A stretch of DNA of 64,000 bases from DATKDF01 sp963752045 (GTDB taxonomy: Bacteria; Acidobacteriota; Vicinamibacteria; Vicinamibacterales; SCN-69-37), in NCBI GenBank assembly GCA_963752045.1, contig CAVVWN010000008.1:1054001-1118000 (forward strand), read 5' to 3'. The notes under the pieces are model-generated. The model ran no database searches. It had not been told where the DNA came from and saw nothing but the letters and a program-made list of their open reading frames with translations. Numbering within the stretch: position 1 is the first letter of the stretch; each line of letters starts with the position of its first letter. Shown one piece after another: positions 34,063-43,040 of the stretch. The translations under genes were made by a program, and so were the position numbers.

Positions 34063-35064
34063 TTAGAACGGAGCCGCGAGGATTCCTTGCAGCAGGCGGA
34101 CGGTCCAGGTTGCACCGCCGTCGATCGTGAGGAAACGGCGCCCGTCGGCGGCCGAGACCGTGGCCGTGCGGGCGTCGACGGCCTCGACCGCCGAGAGGTC
34201 GACGGTCGGTTCGGTGAAGGGCAGACGCCGCCAGGTCGTGCCGTCGGTCGTGACGAGAACGAGACCGCTCCGGCCGACCAGCCAGCAGACCGTCGCGGAT
34301 GGCGCCGAGCCGGCGACGATCGAAAGGCCGGCCGGCACACCGGTGGCCGCGAGCCATGTTGCGCCGTCGTCACCCGTGCGCTCGACCTGGGACCCCCTGA
34401 CGCGCCACCGGACGCCGGGTTGGGGAGAGGTCACTTCGAATCCGGGCATGGCAGCGAGGGCTGCTTCATCGAGGCGCCCTCCCTCCTGGGCCTGTAGAGT
34501 GCGCGCCGAAGGCTGTCGGACGGTTTCGGCAGCCGGCGGCGGAGCTCCGGGTGCCGGAGGGGGCGCCTGAGCCAGTTGCGAGGCAGCGGGCGGCTCGGCA
34601 GCCCGCGCGACATCCACTCGTCCGGGCTCGGCCGGCGCAGCCGCGGCGTCAGCCGCCTGTTCCCGCCTGACCGCATCAGCCTTGGCCAGTTCGTTCTCCG
34701 CCGTCTGCGGTGCCGATGCCTCTCGCACGTCAGGTCCGGGTCGCACGAGCACGGCCAGGACGATTGCCGCCGCCGCGGCGATGGGCAGGATCCAGCCGAG
34801 AGAGAGCCTCGGGGCGCGCACGGTCGACGGATGCGATTCGGGCTCCGCCCGCGCCATGGCCGCGACGAGCGCCTGGCATCGGGCGCAGTCGGCCACGTGG
34901 GTCTCGAGGCGGGTTCGTTCGTCGCCGCTGAGGCCGGCGTCAAACCACGCGGCCGCGGTCTCCGCGTCGAGGCAAGCTTCGCCCGGGCCCGAGAGGTCGG
35001 TCGGACGGAGCGTCTCGCGCAGTAGCGGCTCGAGTGCTTCTTCGCGGTCAGGTGTGTCACTCAC
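34063..35064 (-). CDS. Membrane anti-sigma factor with zinc finger and propeller-like sensor
   Basis: Single-span membrane protein of 333 residues. The N-terminal cytoplasmic zinc-binding anti-sigma (ZAS) domain has C31 and H56-x3-C60-x2-C63 (HVADCARC). A transmembrane helix follows at about 85-108, then a Pro/Ala-rich linker, then an extracytoplasmic region with YCF48/BNR-like repeats (TGDDGATWLAATG, VTTDGTTWRRLPF, LTIDGGATWTV). It should hold the upstream ECF sigma factor inactive and release it on an envelope signal. The GTG at 35064 overlaps the sigma gene stop by 8 bases, so the two proteins are made together. An ORF extending further upstream is antisense-like and inside the sigma gene. 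Confidence 0.85.
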   Translation of the reverse strand: MSDTPDREEALEPLLRETLRPTDLSGPGEACLDAETAAAWFDAGLSGDERTRLETHVADCARCQALVAAMARAEPESHPSTVRAPRLSLGWILPIAAAAAIVLAVLVRPGPDVREASAPQTAENELAKADAVRREQAADAAAAPAEPGRVDVARAAEPPAASQLAQAPPPAPGAPPPAAETVRQPSARTLQAQEGGRLDEAALAAMPGFEVTSPQPGVRWRVRGSQVERTGDDGATWLAATGVPAGLSIVAGSAPSATVCWLVGRSGLVLVTTDGTTWRRLPFTEPTVDLSAVEAVDARTATVSAADGRRFLTIDGGATWTVRLLQGILAAPF

Positions 35065-35962
35065 CGGATGGCCCCTCTTCTGAACGATCGTCCGCCGGTT
35101 TCTTGCGCGGGTCCCGTTCTCCGAGCAATTCGAGCAGGTCGAGCGGGCCGGCGTCGGCCGTGACGGCGGCGAAGCACTCGCCGATCTGTCGCTCGTCGAG
35201 CCGGTCGTATCGCCTGAGGCGTTCTTGGACATTCACGCGCAACGCTCTTCGCGTGCGAGCCAGCTGGCGTGACACCGTGGCCTCGTGCTCGCCCGTGACG
35301 CGGCCGGTCTGGGCGAGCGTGAGGTCTTCCGCATAGTAGCAGCGGAGCCGCAGCCGCTCTCGCGGCGACAGCTCGGCCAGCGCGTCGGTCAGCGCCTTGT
35401 GCAGCCGCGCCACGTGCCGGGCTCGTTCGGGATCGGGCGGGCCGGACGGCGCCGGGATGGCAGCCGGGGAGTCATCGTCCGGCAGGGCACGTTCCCGGCG
35501 CCGGGCCCGGAACCGGTCGATGTGCCGCTGTGCGAGCACCGACCGGAGCCAGGTGGAGAGCGAGCTGCGCCCGTGGAAGTGCCGGAACAGCGACCGACGT
35601 TCGGCGCCGGCCGACCTGATTCCGTAGAGGTCTGCCCAAATCCCATCCGCAAGCTCGCGCGCGCCACCCGCCGGGTCGAGGGCATCGGCCATTCTGTAGA
35701 GGGCCGGTCGGTGGGTGACCATCACGTGCTCCCAGGCAGCCGGGCTGCCTTCGGCGCAGGCGCCGGCGAGCGCGAGATCGTCCAGGTGCAGTGCGAGGAG
35801 GCCGCGTTCGAGCTCGAGCCGGCTCGGCTGCCGGCCGGCGAAGAGGCGGTCGGCGCCGGCCGAGAGCGCGATCGCGAACTGGTCCGGCCCAAGTCCCCAG
35901 CGGTCCGCGCCGGAACGGGCGTGGAGGCTGCGCACCAGATCCGGCGGGAGGTCGACGGCCAC
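35057..35962 (-). CDS. ECF-type RNA polymerase sigma factor with N-terminal extension
   Basis: Sigma-70 family factor of 301 residues, longer than usual ECF factors. Region 2 is at about 80-150 (AWEHVMVTHRPALYRMADAL, SSLSTWLRSVLAQRHIDRFRAR) and region 4 at about 195-250 (LAELSPRERLRLRCYYAEDLTLAQTGRVTGEHEATVSRQLARTRRALR in pieces). About 70 extra residues precede region 2 and about 50 follow region 4. The GTG at 35962 is the only suitable start after the last upstream stop. It heads an operon with the anti-sigma and DUF4139 genes and is divergent from the adaptor/permease genes, which may be part of its regulon. Confidence 0.85.
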   Translation of the reverse strand: MAVDLPPDLVRSLHARSGADRWGLGPDQFAIALSAGADRLFAGRQPSRLELERGLLALHLDDLALAGACAEGSPAAWEHVMVTHRPALYRMADALDPAGGARELADGIWADLYGIRSAGAERRSLFRHFHGRSSLSTWLRSVLAQRHIDRFRARRRERALPDDDSPAAIPAPSGPPDPERARHVARLHKALTDALAELSPRERLRLRCYYAEDLTLAQTGRVTGEHEATVSRQLARTRRALRVNVQERLRRYDRLDERQIGECFAAVTADAGPLDLLELLGERDPRKKPADDRSEEGPSGE

Positions 35963-36067
35963 CGCTGCTGATCCTGGACCATTGGCGCGTCTGCTGGCAA
36001 TGTCTGTCGCCGCGTTTCGGGATAGAGTCTAGACATCGCGGCCGCTACTGCGGCCCAAGTTGTGTCT

Positions 36068-37327
36068 ATGCGCCGTAGCCGCTGGGTTCTCCTCGCCGTT
36101 CTCGCTCTCATCGCCGCCATCGCGCTTGTGTTCGCCATGGGTCGCGGACCGGCCCGCACCGACGTCGATGTCGGGACGGTCGATCGGCGGGCGTCTTTCG
36201 CGTCGACCGTGACCGCCTCGGGTGAGATCGTGGCCACGCGGTACGCCGACATCGGCTCGAGCGTCATGGGCAAGATCATCAGCCTGCCCGTTCGCGAAGG
36301 CGACCGGGTGCGGGCAGGCCAGGTGCTGGCGCGGATTGACGCGGTCCAGGCGGAGAGCGAGGCGGCGGGCGCGCGATCTCAGGTGAGCGCGCTCCAGGCG
36401 GACGCGCGGGTCGCGGCCGAGCTCGTCCGGTCCGCGAGGTCTGAGCTCACGGCGGCCGAAGCGCGGGCCCGTGACGCGAGCCAGCTGGCCACCCGGAAGC
36501 AGAGCCTGTTCGAACAGGGACTGATTCCCGCTTCGGACTACGAGACTGCCCGTGCGGCTGCCGATGCCGCCGACGCTCAGGTCGTGTCGGCCAGGGTCGC
36601 GATCGAGCGGTTCGGGGCAGCGGAGAATGCGGCCGCGCGGAGGATTGCGCAGGCCGAGGCGCAGCTGCGCCGAGCGGAGGACGTCCTTTCGAAAACCTCC
36701 GTCGTGTCCCCGATGGACGGCATCGTCACCCGCCTGCAGGTTCGTGAGGGGGAGATGGTGGTGATCGGCATCCAGAATCAGCCGGGCACCACGCTGATGA
36801 CGATCTCGGACCTCAACGAGATCGACGCCGAGGTGAAGGCGGCCGAGGCCGACGTGCTGCGCCTCGGGATCGGGCAGCGGGCGACGGTGACACTCGAAGC
36901 GCTGCCGGGCCGCGCGTTTACCGGCCGCGTGGTCGAGATCGGCGCCAGCGCCCTTCCGGTGACGGGCACGGGCGCGGCGGCTCGGGAATTCAAGGTGGTC
37001 GTCCGCCTCGACAGTCCTGACGCGGGGCTGCGACCGGGGCTGACTTGCGATGCCGTGATCACGACGAGCGAGAAGGTCGATGTGCTGACCGTGCCGCTTC
37101 AGAGCGTGGTGCTCCGTCAGGGGCCCCAGGGGCGCGAAGAGACCGGTGTGTTCGTCGTGCGGAACGGCGCGGCCGTCTTCACGCCGGTGACGTCGGGGAT
37201 CATCGGCGGCCTCGACATCGAGGTGTCTGGTGTTCCGGAGGGGGAATCGATCGTGGTGGGTCCGTACCAGGTCCTGCGTGAGCTTCAGGACGGCGCGCTG
37301 GTTTCGGCGATCACATCCGGGCGCTGA
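36068..37327 (+). CDS. MacA/HlyD-type periplasmic adaptor
   Basis: Membrane-fusion adaptor protein of 419 residues. An N-terminal signal anchor (about 5-25) precedes a barrel-sandwich lipoyl half (GKIISLPVREGDRVRAGQVLARID), a coiled-coil hairpin (about 95-215, heptad-rich Ala/Glu/Arg), the second lipoyl half (SPMDGIVTRLQVREGEMV) and a beta-barrel domain (ALPGRAFTGRVVEIG). This is the MacA pattern, which links an inner-membrane ABC pump to an outer-membrane channel. The ATG at 36068 is preferred; a GTG two codons upstream is possible. The first permease starts 2 bases after its stop. TAGAGT at 36023-36028 is a possible -10. Confidence 0.9.
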   Translation: MRRSRWVLLAVLALIAAIALVFAMGRGPARTDVDVGTVDRRASFASTVTASGEIVATRYADIGSSVMGKIISLPVREGDRVRAGQVLARIDAVQAESEAAGARSQVSALQADARVAAELVRSARSELTAAEARARDASQLATRKQSLFEQGLIPASDYETARAAADAADAQVVSARVAIERFGAAENAAARRIAQAEAQLRRAEDVLSKTSVVSPMDGIVTRLQVREGEMVVIGIQNQPGTTLMTISDLNEIDAEVKAAEADVLRLGIGQRATVTLEALPGRAFTGRVVEIGASALPVTGTGAAAREFKVVVRLDSPDAGLRPGLTCDAVITTSEKVDVLTVPLQSVVLRQGPQGREETGVFVVRNGAAVFTPVTSGIIGGLDIEVSGVPEGESIVVGPYQVLRELQDGALVSAITSGR

Positions 37328-37329
37328 GG

Positions 37330-38574
37330 ATGAAGCTCTTCACACCGGCCCTCTACGTGGAGGGCGTGAGCGAGGCGGCGTCGACGCTTCGCAGAAACCC
37401 GCTGCGGGCGACGCTTGCGGCGCTCGCGATGGCCGTTGCCGTGGCGACGACGGCGATCGTGCAGACCGGGCTCGACGGGCTCGCCGAGACGGCGCGCCAG
37501 ACGAGCGAGCGCGCCTTCGGCAGCGACTCGTTCGTGCTGGCCCGCGTCGCGTCCGGCACGCTCAGCCGCCGCGAGCTGGCTGAACGGCTCGAGCGCAATC
37601 CCAACATCACCCGCCAGGATGTGCGGTTCCTCGAGGGCGTGGCGGGAGGAGTGGCGATCTACGCCGCGGTCGCGCAGCGGCAGGCCGACGTCAGCGCCGG
37701 CGGACGTACCTTCGAGAATGCCTCGGTGAGCGGCACCCAGGCGGCGCTGCCGGACATCCGCGACATCAGTCTTGCGCGTGGCCGATTCCTCACGCGGGAC
37801 GAAGAGATCAGCGGCGCGCAGGTCGTTGTCGTCGGCCGGGACATCGCGACCACGCTCTTCCCGGCCGCCGACGCCCTGGGCGCGTCGGTGCGAATCGGCC
37901 GCCGGGCCTTTCGCATCATCGGCATTCAGACGCCGCAAGGCACCGCCGGGGGGCAGTCGCTCGACCGGTTCGTCTACATGCCGCTCGTGGCGTTCGAGCG
38001 CACGTTCGGCGCGCCGGCCAGCCTGCAGGTGTTTGCGACGAGCCAGGGCGGGCGGTCGGTCCAATCGGCCGAGGACCGTGCGCGCATCTCGATGCGGGCG
38101 CGCCGGCATCTCGGTCCGGGGGCCGCCGACACCTTCGACATCATCACACCGGAAGCCGCGCGCAGCTTCGTCGAGCGCGTCACGCAGCAGGTCAGTGCCG
38201 CGGGGCCGCCGATTTCCCTGATGGCGCTTCTGGCCGCGGTCGTGGTCGTGGCCAACACGACGCTGGTGTCGGTCACCCAGCGGATGCGCGAGATTGGCGT
38301 GCGCCGGGCGGTCGGGGCGTCGCGGCGCAACGTGATTGTGGAAACGCTGGCCGAGTCGACGATGCTGGCGATGATCGGCGGCGGCGTCGGATTACTCGCG
38401 GCCGTCGCGGTGCTCGGAGCGGCCCAGGCCGCGCTCGAAGTCGCGTTCGAGCTCGAAGCGTCCGTCATGCTGGCCAGCCTGGCGGCGGCCGGGCTGAGTG
38501 GCCTCGTGGCGGGCTGGTATCCCGCGAGCCGTGCGGCATCGGTCGACGTCGTCACCGCCCTGAGGCTCGAGTAG
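37330..38574 (+). CDS. ABC transporter permease, MacB/FtsX type (1)
   Basis: Inner-membrane permease of 414 residues. Layout: N-terminal transmembrane helix (about 28-48), a large periplasmic MacB_PCD domain (GSDSFVLARV, VVVVGRDIATTLFPAADALG, RAFRIIGIQTPQG), then three C-terminal helices of the FtsX type with the cytoplasmic coupling motif TQRMREIGVRRAVGASRRNV. It carries no ATP-binding domain. It lies 2 bases after the adaptor gene, and the second permease overlaps its stop by one base, so all three are one operon. Confidence 0.92.
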   Translation: MKLFTPALYVEGVSEAASTLRRNPLRATLAALAMAVAVATTAIVQTGLDGLAETARQTSERAFGSDSFVLARVASGTLSRRELAERLERNPNITRQDVRFLEGVAGGVAIYAAVAQRQADVSAGGRTFENASVSGTQAALPDIRDISLARGRFLTRDEEISGAQVVVVGRDIATTLFPAADALGASVRIGRRAFRIIGIQTPQGTAGGQSLDRFVYMPLVAFERTFGAPASLQVFATSQGGRSVQSAEDRARISMRARRHLGPGAADTFDIITPEAARSFVERVTQQVSAAGPPISLMALLAAVVVVANTTLVSVTQRMREIGVRRAVGASRRNVIVETLAESTMLAMIGGGVGLLAAVAVLGAAQAALEVAFELEASVMLASLAAAGLSGLVAGWYPASRAASVDVVTALRLE

Positions 38575-39839
38575 TGCGGGGCGGCAATTGGCAGGACTCG
38601 ATCGCCGAGGCAGCATCGCTCGCCGCCGATTCGCTGCGAACCGAGCGCATGCGGTCTCTGCTCGCCGTCGCCGGGATCGTCATCGGCATCGTCACGGTGG
38701 TGCTCGTGGCCTCGGTGCTGGCCAACGTGCGCAACCAGGTGGCGCTGCTCTTTCGGGACCTTGGCACGGAGAACGTCTTCGCGTTTCACCTGACCGGCGA
38801 TCCCTACGTGACGCCCAACGAGCAGGAGGTTCGCCGGCGCCCGCTCAGGCTCGAGTTCGTCGACGAGATTCGACGCCTCAGCAGGTCGGCCGTCGACGTG
38901 GCGGCGCAGGTGATCGTGCCGGCGGCGGCTGACGGCCAGGTGCTCGTGGCGCGCGCCGGCCTCAACGAATCAGACACCGTGCTGGTGGAAGGCGTGACGC
39001 CGACGTTCTTCGGCATCGTCGGCGCCGAGTTCTCCCGCGGACGCCCATTCACCGACGTCGAGAACCGCCAGGCCGCGCGCGTGGCCGTCATCGGCGCCAA
39101 TCTCTCGCAGGCCCTCTTCGGGAGCGCGTCGTCGATCGGGCGGACGCTCACGCTCGCCGGCGAGAGCTACACCGTCGTAGGAGAACTGGCCAAGCGCCGC
39201 GGCGGGTTCCTCGGCGAGAACCGGCAGGACAACGTGCTCAGCCTGCCAGCCGGCACCGTGCGGGTTCGGTTCGGCGAGCCCGATCGGGTCGTGTTGTATA
39301 CCCGCGCGAGGCCCGGAGAGCTCGATGCCTGCTATCGAGAGACCGAGGCCATCCTGAGGCTGCTGCGCAGATTGCCTCCCGAGGCTGACAACGACTTCAC
39401 GCTGTCGACGGCCGAGCAGATCATCTCCACGTTCGACGGGCTCAGTGCGCGCATCGGGCTGGCGAGCGTCGGGCTGGCCGCCGTCAGCCTGGTCATCGGC
39501 GCCATCGGCGTGGCCAACGTCATGTTCATCGGTGTCACCGAACGGACTCGCGAGATTGGGCTGCGGATTGCCGTCGGCGCGAGGCGGCGTGAAGTCCTGC
39601 TGCAGTTTCTGCTCGAGGCCGTCATCCTCTCCGGCATCGGGGGCGTGGCGGGCGTGGCGGCGGCGCTCGGCATCGGGTTCGCGCTCACGTTTGTCGTGAC
39701 CGGCTTCTCGGCGGTCGCCCCGCTCTGGGCCATCGTCGCGGGCATCGCGGCGTCGGTCGGTGTCGGGATCGCGGCCGGGTATTGGCCAGCCCTGCGTGCC
39801 GCCGGCCTCGACCCGGTCGACGCCCTCCGGCACGAATAG
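38574..39839 (+). CDS. ABC transporter permease, MacB/FtsX type (2)
   Basis: Second permease, 421 residues, with the same layout: N-terminal helix (about 25-50), MacB_PCD periplasmic domain (NVFAFHLTGDPYVTPNE, PFTDVENRQAARVAVIGANL, SYTVVGELAKRRGGF), and three C-terminal FtsX helices with the coupling motif TERTREIGLRIAVGARRREV. Together with permease 1 it could form a heterodimer. The GTG at 38574 shares one base with the preceding stop. No ABC ATPase gene follows; the next gene is a small membrane protein after a 160-base gap in which I see nothing else. Confidence 0.92.
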   Translation: MRGGNWQDSIAEAASLAADSLRTERMRSLLAVAGIVIGIVTVVLVASVLANVRNQVALLFRDLGTENVFAFHLTGDPYVTPNEQEVRRRPLRLEFVDEIRRLSRSAVDVAAQVIVPAAADGQVLVARAGLNESDTVLVEGVTPTFFGIVGAEFSRGRPFTDVENRQAARVAVIGANLSQALFGSASSIGRTLTLAGESYTVVGELAKRRGGFLGENRQDNVLSLPAGTVRVRFGEPDRVVLYTRARPGELDACYRETEAILRLLRRLPPEADNDFTLSTAEQIISTFDGLSARIGLASVGLAAVSLVIGAIGVANVMFIGVTERTREIGLRIAVGARRREVLLQFLLEAVILSGIGGVAGVAAALGIGFALTFVVTGFSAVAPLWAIVAGIAASVGVGIAAGYWPALRAAGLDPVDALRHE

Positions 39840-40000
39840 CCTGCCGCCGCAGGGCCTGGCGCGGAGCTCGGGCGCGGCCCGAGAGCCAGCGACCGTGCCT
39901 GGGGCGCTATCCACCGATTTCGGCGTCCGCCGTCGCAACACCGTGCCGGCCTGCATCGTCTCTCCCCCGCAGTGGACATGCCGGGATGGAGGGCCGACCG

Positions 40001-40576
40001 ATGATGACGAAACTCGACGACGCGCGCCGTGACGTGAGTGCGGCCTCGGCCGGAGGCGCGCCGTTCCTGCTCTGCTTCGGCGCGACGCTCCTCGCGTGCG
40101 CCGTGCTCTCTCTGTACGTGACCACGCCGACGGCAGCCCTGGTCGTGATGTTCCAGGGCGGTCTGGCGCTCCCGGCGGCCTTTCTGCTCGAGCGGCGCAT
40201 GGGACAGGCGCCGATGGCGGCCGACAACCCGCTGAGACCGCTGTCGATTCAACTGGCGATGTCCCAGGTGGTGGCCCTGCCCGTCGTGATCCTCGCCTAC
40301 AGCCTCAACCCAGGCGCCGTGCCGCTGGCCATGGCTGCGATCGCAGGCGGGCACTTCCTGCCGTACGCGTGGCTCCAGCGCACGAACGTGTACGCCGTGC
40401 TCGCGGTCGCCGTGTCGGCTGGCGCGCTCGTGATGCAGATGGTGTTTGGCGGCGCCGCCTTTGCCCTCGTGCTCGTCTGGATGACGGGTTGTTACTGGGC
40501 GGCCGCGCCACTCGTCCTTCGGAACGCCCGGCGGCTCGCGGCGGGACCCGCTCAGGGCCAGGTGGCGTACACGTAG
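40001..40576 (+). CDS. Multi-pass membrane protein of unknown function
   Basis: Membrane protein of 191 residues with about six hydrophobic helices (roughly 20-40, 43-62, 83-103, 108-125, 132-150, 152-170). The N-terminal LDDARRDVSAASAGGAPFLL segment and the helix pattern recall the DUF7010 group, but I am not certain. The ATG at 40001 is chosen for the GGAGGG ribosome site 7 bases upstream; a second ATG follows at once. The 3' end overlaps the convergent gene at 40552 by 25 bases. Confidence 0.65.
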   Translation: MMTKLDDARRDVSAASAGGAPFLLCFGATLLACAVLSLYVTTPTAALVVMFQGGLALPAAFLLERRMGQAPMAADNPLRPLSIQLAMSQVVALPVVILAYSLNPGAVPLAMAAIAGGHFLPYAWLQRTNVYAVLAVAVSAGALVMQMVFGGAAFALVLVWMTGCYWAAAPLVLRNARRLAAGPAQGQVAYT

Positions 40577-40848
40577 AGCCAGGGGCCGATGGCCGCGACG
40601 AGGTAGAGCGCAGTGAGCGCGGCCAGGATGCCGTCAAGTCCACGGGCGTAGACCAGGATACCGCCGGCCGCGGCGATCAACTTGGACACGACGAGCGTCG
40701 GCGCGGGGCCAGCGAGCATCATCCACGCACCGAGGATCAGGTTGCCCTCTGCCTCGACGCCGTGCGCGCGCACGGCCACGTAGGTGAACAGGCCGTCGCA
40801 GGCCTGGGAGACCAGAAAGAGCAGCAGCACGAGCCTGGGGAGACGCAT
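40552..40848 (-). CDS. Small membrane protein (98 residues), unknown function
   Basis: Protein of 98 residues with four predicted helices: MRLPRLVLLLFLVSQACDG at the start, then LILGAWMMLAGPAPTLVVSK, AAAGGILVYARGL and LTALYLVAAIGPWLYVYATW. The AEGNLILGAWM and SKLIAA pattern is like DUF5658-type membrane proteins, but the match is by eye only. The ATG at 40848 was preferred because the first helix begins there; an in-frame start at 40869 adds seven residues. The gap up to 40958 shows no gene. Confidence 0.6.
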   Translation of the reverse strand: MRLPRLVLLLFLVSQACDGLFTYVAVRAHGVEAEGNLILGAWMMLAGPAPTLVVSKLIAAAGGILVYARGLDGILAALTALYLVAAIGPWLYVYATWP

Positions 40849-40957
40849 GGCCGCGCCGGACAGCTGCAAGGACGCTGCCCGCCCGAACGGGCCGAATCCG
40901 TGGCTTCCGGTCGTGCGAGTCTGCCTGCGGGGTGCCTTTGTTCAGTGTGGGGCTGGG

Positions 40958-41707
40958 CTAGCGGCGCCACCAGCGACGAGGGCGTCCGGCTTCGCGCAGC
41001 AGGTACTGGAGCCATTCGTCCCGGTCGTTGGTCGGCTGCACGGGACGTAGCGCCACGAGGCCCGTGTGGCCAATCGACCGTTTGAGGTACTCGCGCTCGG
41101 CCAGTTGTGCCCGGACGGCATCATCGATTGGAATGTCGAGTCCCTCTTCTCTGACTACGGGAACGTTCTGGTATTCCGGCAGCTGATCGAGGTTGCCCGC
41201 GAACCTCCCGCGCACCTCGAGATCCATGCGTCGCGGCAGGTCATTGATGATGAGCGACCGATGCGCGAGGCCCGCGCTGTAGCCCTTGCGGCTGGTCTTC
41301 GTCGGGCCGAAGAGGTCATAGAAGTCGGATTCGTTCCACGACGCCGTGGCCGTCCAGTCGTAGCGTTGGTAGTCGGCCGCCACGTGCAGGCGCTCGGAGG
41401 TTGGCAGGTCTCCAGCCGGGGAGTAGGATGCCGTGACGGCCGCACGGTTGATGCGCACGGGGTCCGAGAAGTCGGCGCGAAACCCGACGGCCGCCGTGTC
41501 CTTGTAGCCCTGCACGATCGGGTACAGCGACTCGAGCCGCAGGCCTCCCGAGAGGCCATAAGTGCCGGTCGTCTTCGGTTCGGCCTCCCAGTCGATCGCG
41601 GCAGGCGAGGGCAACTGCCAGGTCTTGAGCACTGGGTGCTTGTCGACGGAGGTGCCGGATGCCCCAGAGCGATCGGTCGGCGGCGTTGAACGCCAGGTCG
41701 CCCACAC
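40958..41707 (-). CDS. Decayed peptidase/propeller gene, 3' part
   Basis: Downstream remnant of the gene that starts at 42989, in another frame. The first residues (to about 41650) are out of register. Real similarity begins near HPVLKTWQLPSPAAIDW and goes on through TYGLSGGLRLESLYPIVQGYK and RRMDLEVRGRFAGNLDQLPE, the region that leads into the outer-membrane barrel in relatives. After LPEYQNV the sequence changes character: the last 65 residues (REEGLDIPIDDAVRAQL, EYLKRSIGHTGLVALRPV) do not look like a barrel and may come from another gene. Most of the propeller and of the barrel is missing, so I regard the locus as a pseudogene. Confidence 0.6.
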   Translation of the reverse strand: MWATWRSTPPTDRSGASGTSVDKHPVLKTWQLPSPAAIDWEAEPKTTGTYGLSGGLRLESLYPIVQGYKDTAAVGFRADFSDPVRINRAAVTASYSPAGDLPTSERLHVAADYQRYDWTATASWNESDFYDLFGPTKTSRKGYSAGLAHRSLIINDLPRRMDLEVRGRFAGNLDQLPEYQNVPVVREEGLDIPIDDAVRAQLAEREYLKRSIGHTGLVALRPVQPTNDRDEWLQYLLREAGRPRRWWRR

Positions 41708-42989
41708 GGAGGTCCTTTTGGAGTTCCCTCGTCTGTCCAGTCGCCGGATCGAGCCGCACGAGGTTCCTGAAGTCGCCGTTGTCGGTGGTGTAGAAAAGCT
41801 GCCGGCCGACAGGGTCCCAGGCGAGCGAGGTGACCTGGTACAGCTTGGGCCCCTTGATGTCGACGATGTGGTCCACTGATCGATCCCGAGTGGAGATGGC
41901 GCCGATGTGAGCCACCACGCCCGGGTAATTCAGTCCGGCGAAGATCGACTGCGAGGCGCCATCGTAGTAGGCGCGCGAAACTGAGCCGAGCGCGCGGGGT
42001 GAGAGGTCGGTCGCTTCGGTCACCGGGTGCCGGCGAATGGCCGCGAGGTTCTCGGTTTGGAAGGCGCGTTCCCAGTCGATCCACTGCTGCCAGGCGTCTT
42101 CGATGGACGTCTCGAAGACCTCTCGAAACTGGGACGAGTAATACGCGCGGCTGCCGGGCGCGCGGGCGACCCACCGGACAAGGTGGTCCGGTGAGTATTG
42201 GTACGCCAGCCACGCCATGAATCGGGTGCCGTAGAGGTAGGAGTTGGCCTCTACCTGGAAGTCGATCTTCGTGCCCTCGGACACGAGCCCCAGCGGGTCG
42301 TAGAAACGTGCCTGGTCGCGAACCATGGCCCGGAAGACCATCTCGTCGTAGCCGCCCTGGGCCCGGCCGATGCCTCCCATCATCCACGTGTCGGCAAAGA
42401 CCGCCGTGCCTTCGAGATACCAGCGCGGCGAGGCAACCCGCGGCGTGGTCAGGTAGAAGTAGAGGACCGACTCAGGCTGGTCGGAGGTGGGATTCACCTT
42501 GCCGGAGAACAGCCGCCGAAACGTCAGGTCGCGGCCGGTGGCCTGGTCCATGGTCACCACATGGACGAGCTCGTGGCTCATCACCATTGCGAGACGCTCG
42601 CTTGGGGGCACGGTCTCGAACACGTAGCTCATGGGAGCAATCTGGATCTGCACGGAGTTACGGGGCACTGACGTTGCCGAGGCGTTGCCGTAATCCGAGA
42701 AATCCGTGAGCAGGACCGTCACCTTCTCCCTGGGCTCGTAGTCGAAGAGCGTGCGATGGAAGCGCATGGCGTTCAAGAACGCCCGCGCTGCGTAGGGAAC
42801 GAGATAGGTCTCGCTCGGGTCGATGTAGACGAGGCGCATGTCGTGCGTTTCGACCTTCGCCAGCTGGGCGAGCGCCGAGCCTGGCCAGACGAGCAGGAGG
42901 AGCAGGACGGCAGCGGCGAGCGGGACGGCCGGCCCAGAGTGGCGGAACGCCCGGCCGGCCGAGCGGCGGGCGGCGTCGCAACGGGTCAT
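41316..42989 (-). CDS. Decayed HExxH peptidase / propeller gene, 5' part
   Basis: N-terminal part of a relative of the protein at 5499-8558. It has a signal peptide (about 20-42, ending GSALAQ), a peptidase domain with MVMSHELVHVVTMD (HExxH) and WYLEGTAVFADTW (third ligand Glu), and the first propeller blades (VTSLAWDPVGRQLFYTTD, DLAFNAADRSLWGIRHL). Homology ends at about 41650, after GIRHL; the rest of the frame to 41316 is out of register. In relatives the propeller continues for several hundred residues here, so both a frame change and a large deletion are implied. The ATG at 42989 has an adequate signal peptide. Confidence 0.65.
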   Translation of the reverse strand: MTRCDAARRSAGRAFRHSGPAVPLAAAVLLLLLVWPGSALAQLAKVETHDMRLVYIDPSETYLVPYAARAFLNAMRFHRTLFDYEPREKVTVLLTDFSDYGNASATSVPRNSVQIQIAPMSYVFETVPPSERLAMVMSHELVHVVTMDQATGRDLTFRRLFSGKVNPTSDQPESVLYFYLTTPRVASPRWYLEGTAVFADTWMMGGIGRAQGGYDEMVFRAMVRDQARFYDPLGLVSEGTKIDFQVEANSYLYGTRFMAWLAYQYSPDHLVRWVARAPGSRAYYSSQFREVFETSIEDAWQQWIDWERAFQTENLAAIRRHPVTEATDLSPRALGSVSRAYYDGASQSIFAGLNYPGVVAHIGAISTRDRSVDHIVDIKGPKLYQVTSLAWDPVGRQLFYTTDNGDFRNLVRLDPATGQTRELQKDLRVGDLAFNAADRSLWGIRHLRRQAPSAQDLAVALACRDRLGGRTEDDRHLWPLGRPAARVAVPDRAGLQGHGGRRVSRRLLGPRAHQPCGRHGILLPGWRPANLRAPARGGRLPTLRLDGHGVVERIRLL

Positions 42990-43040
42990 CAGCCGGGGGA
43001 TTCTATCTCACGCCGTCCGGCCGCCGGGTGCCATCGGACG

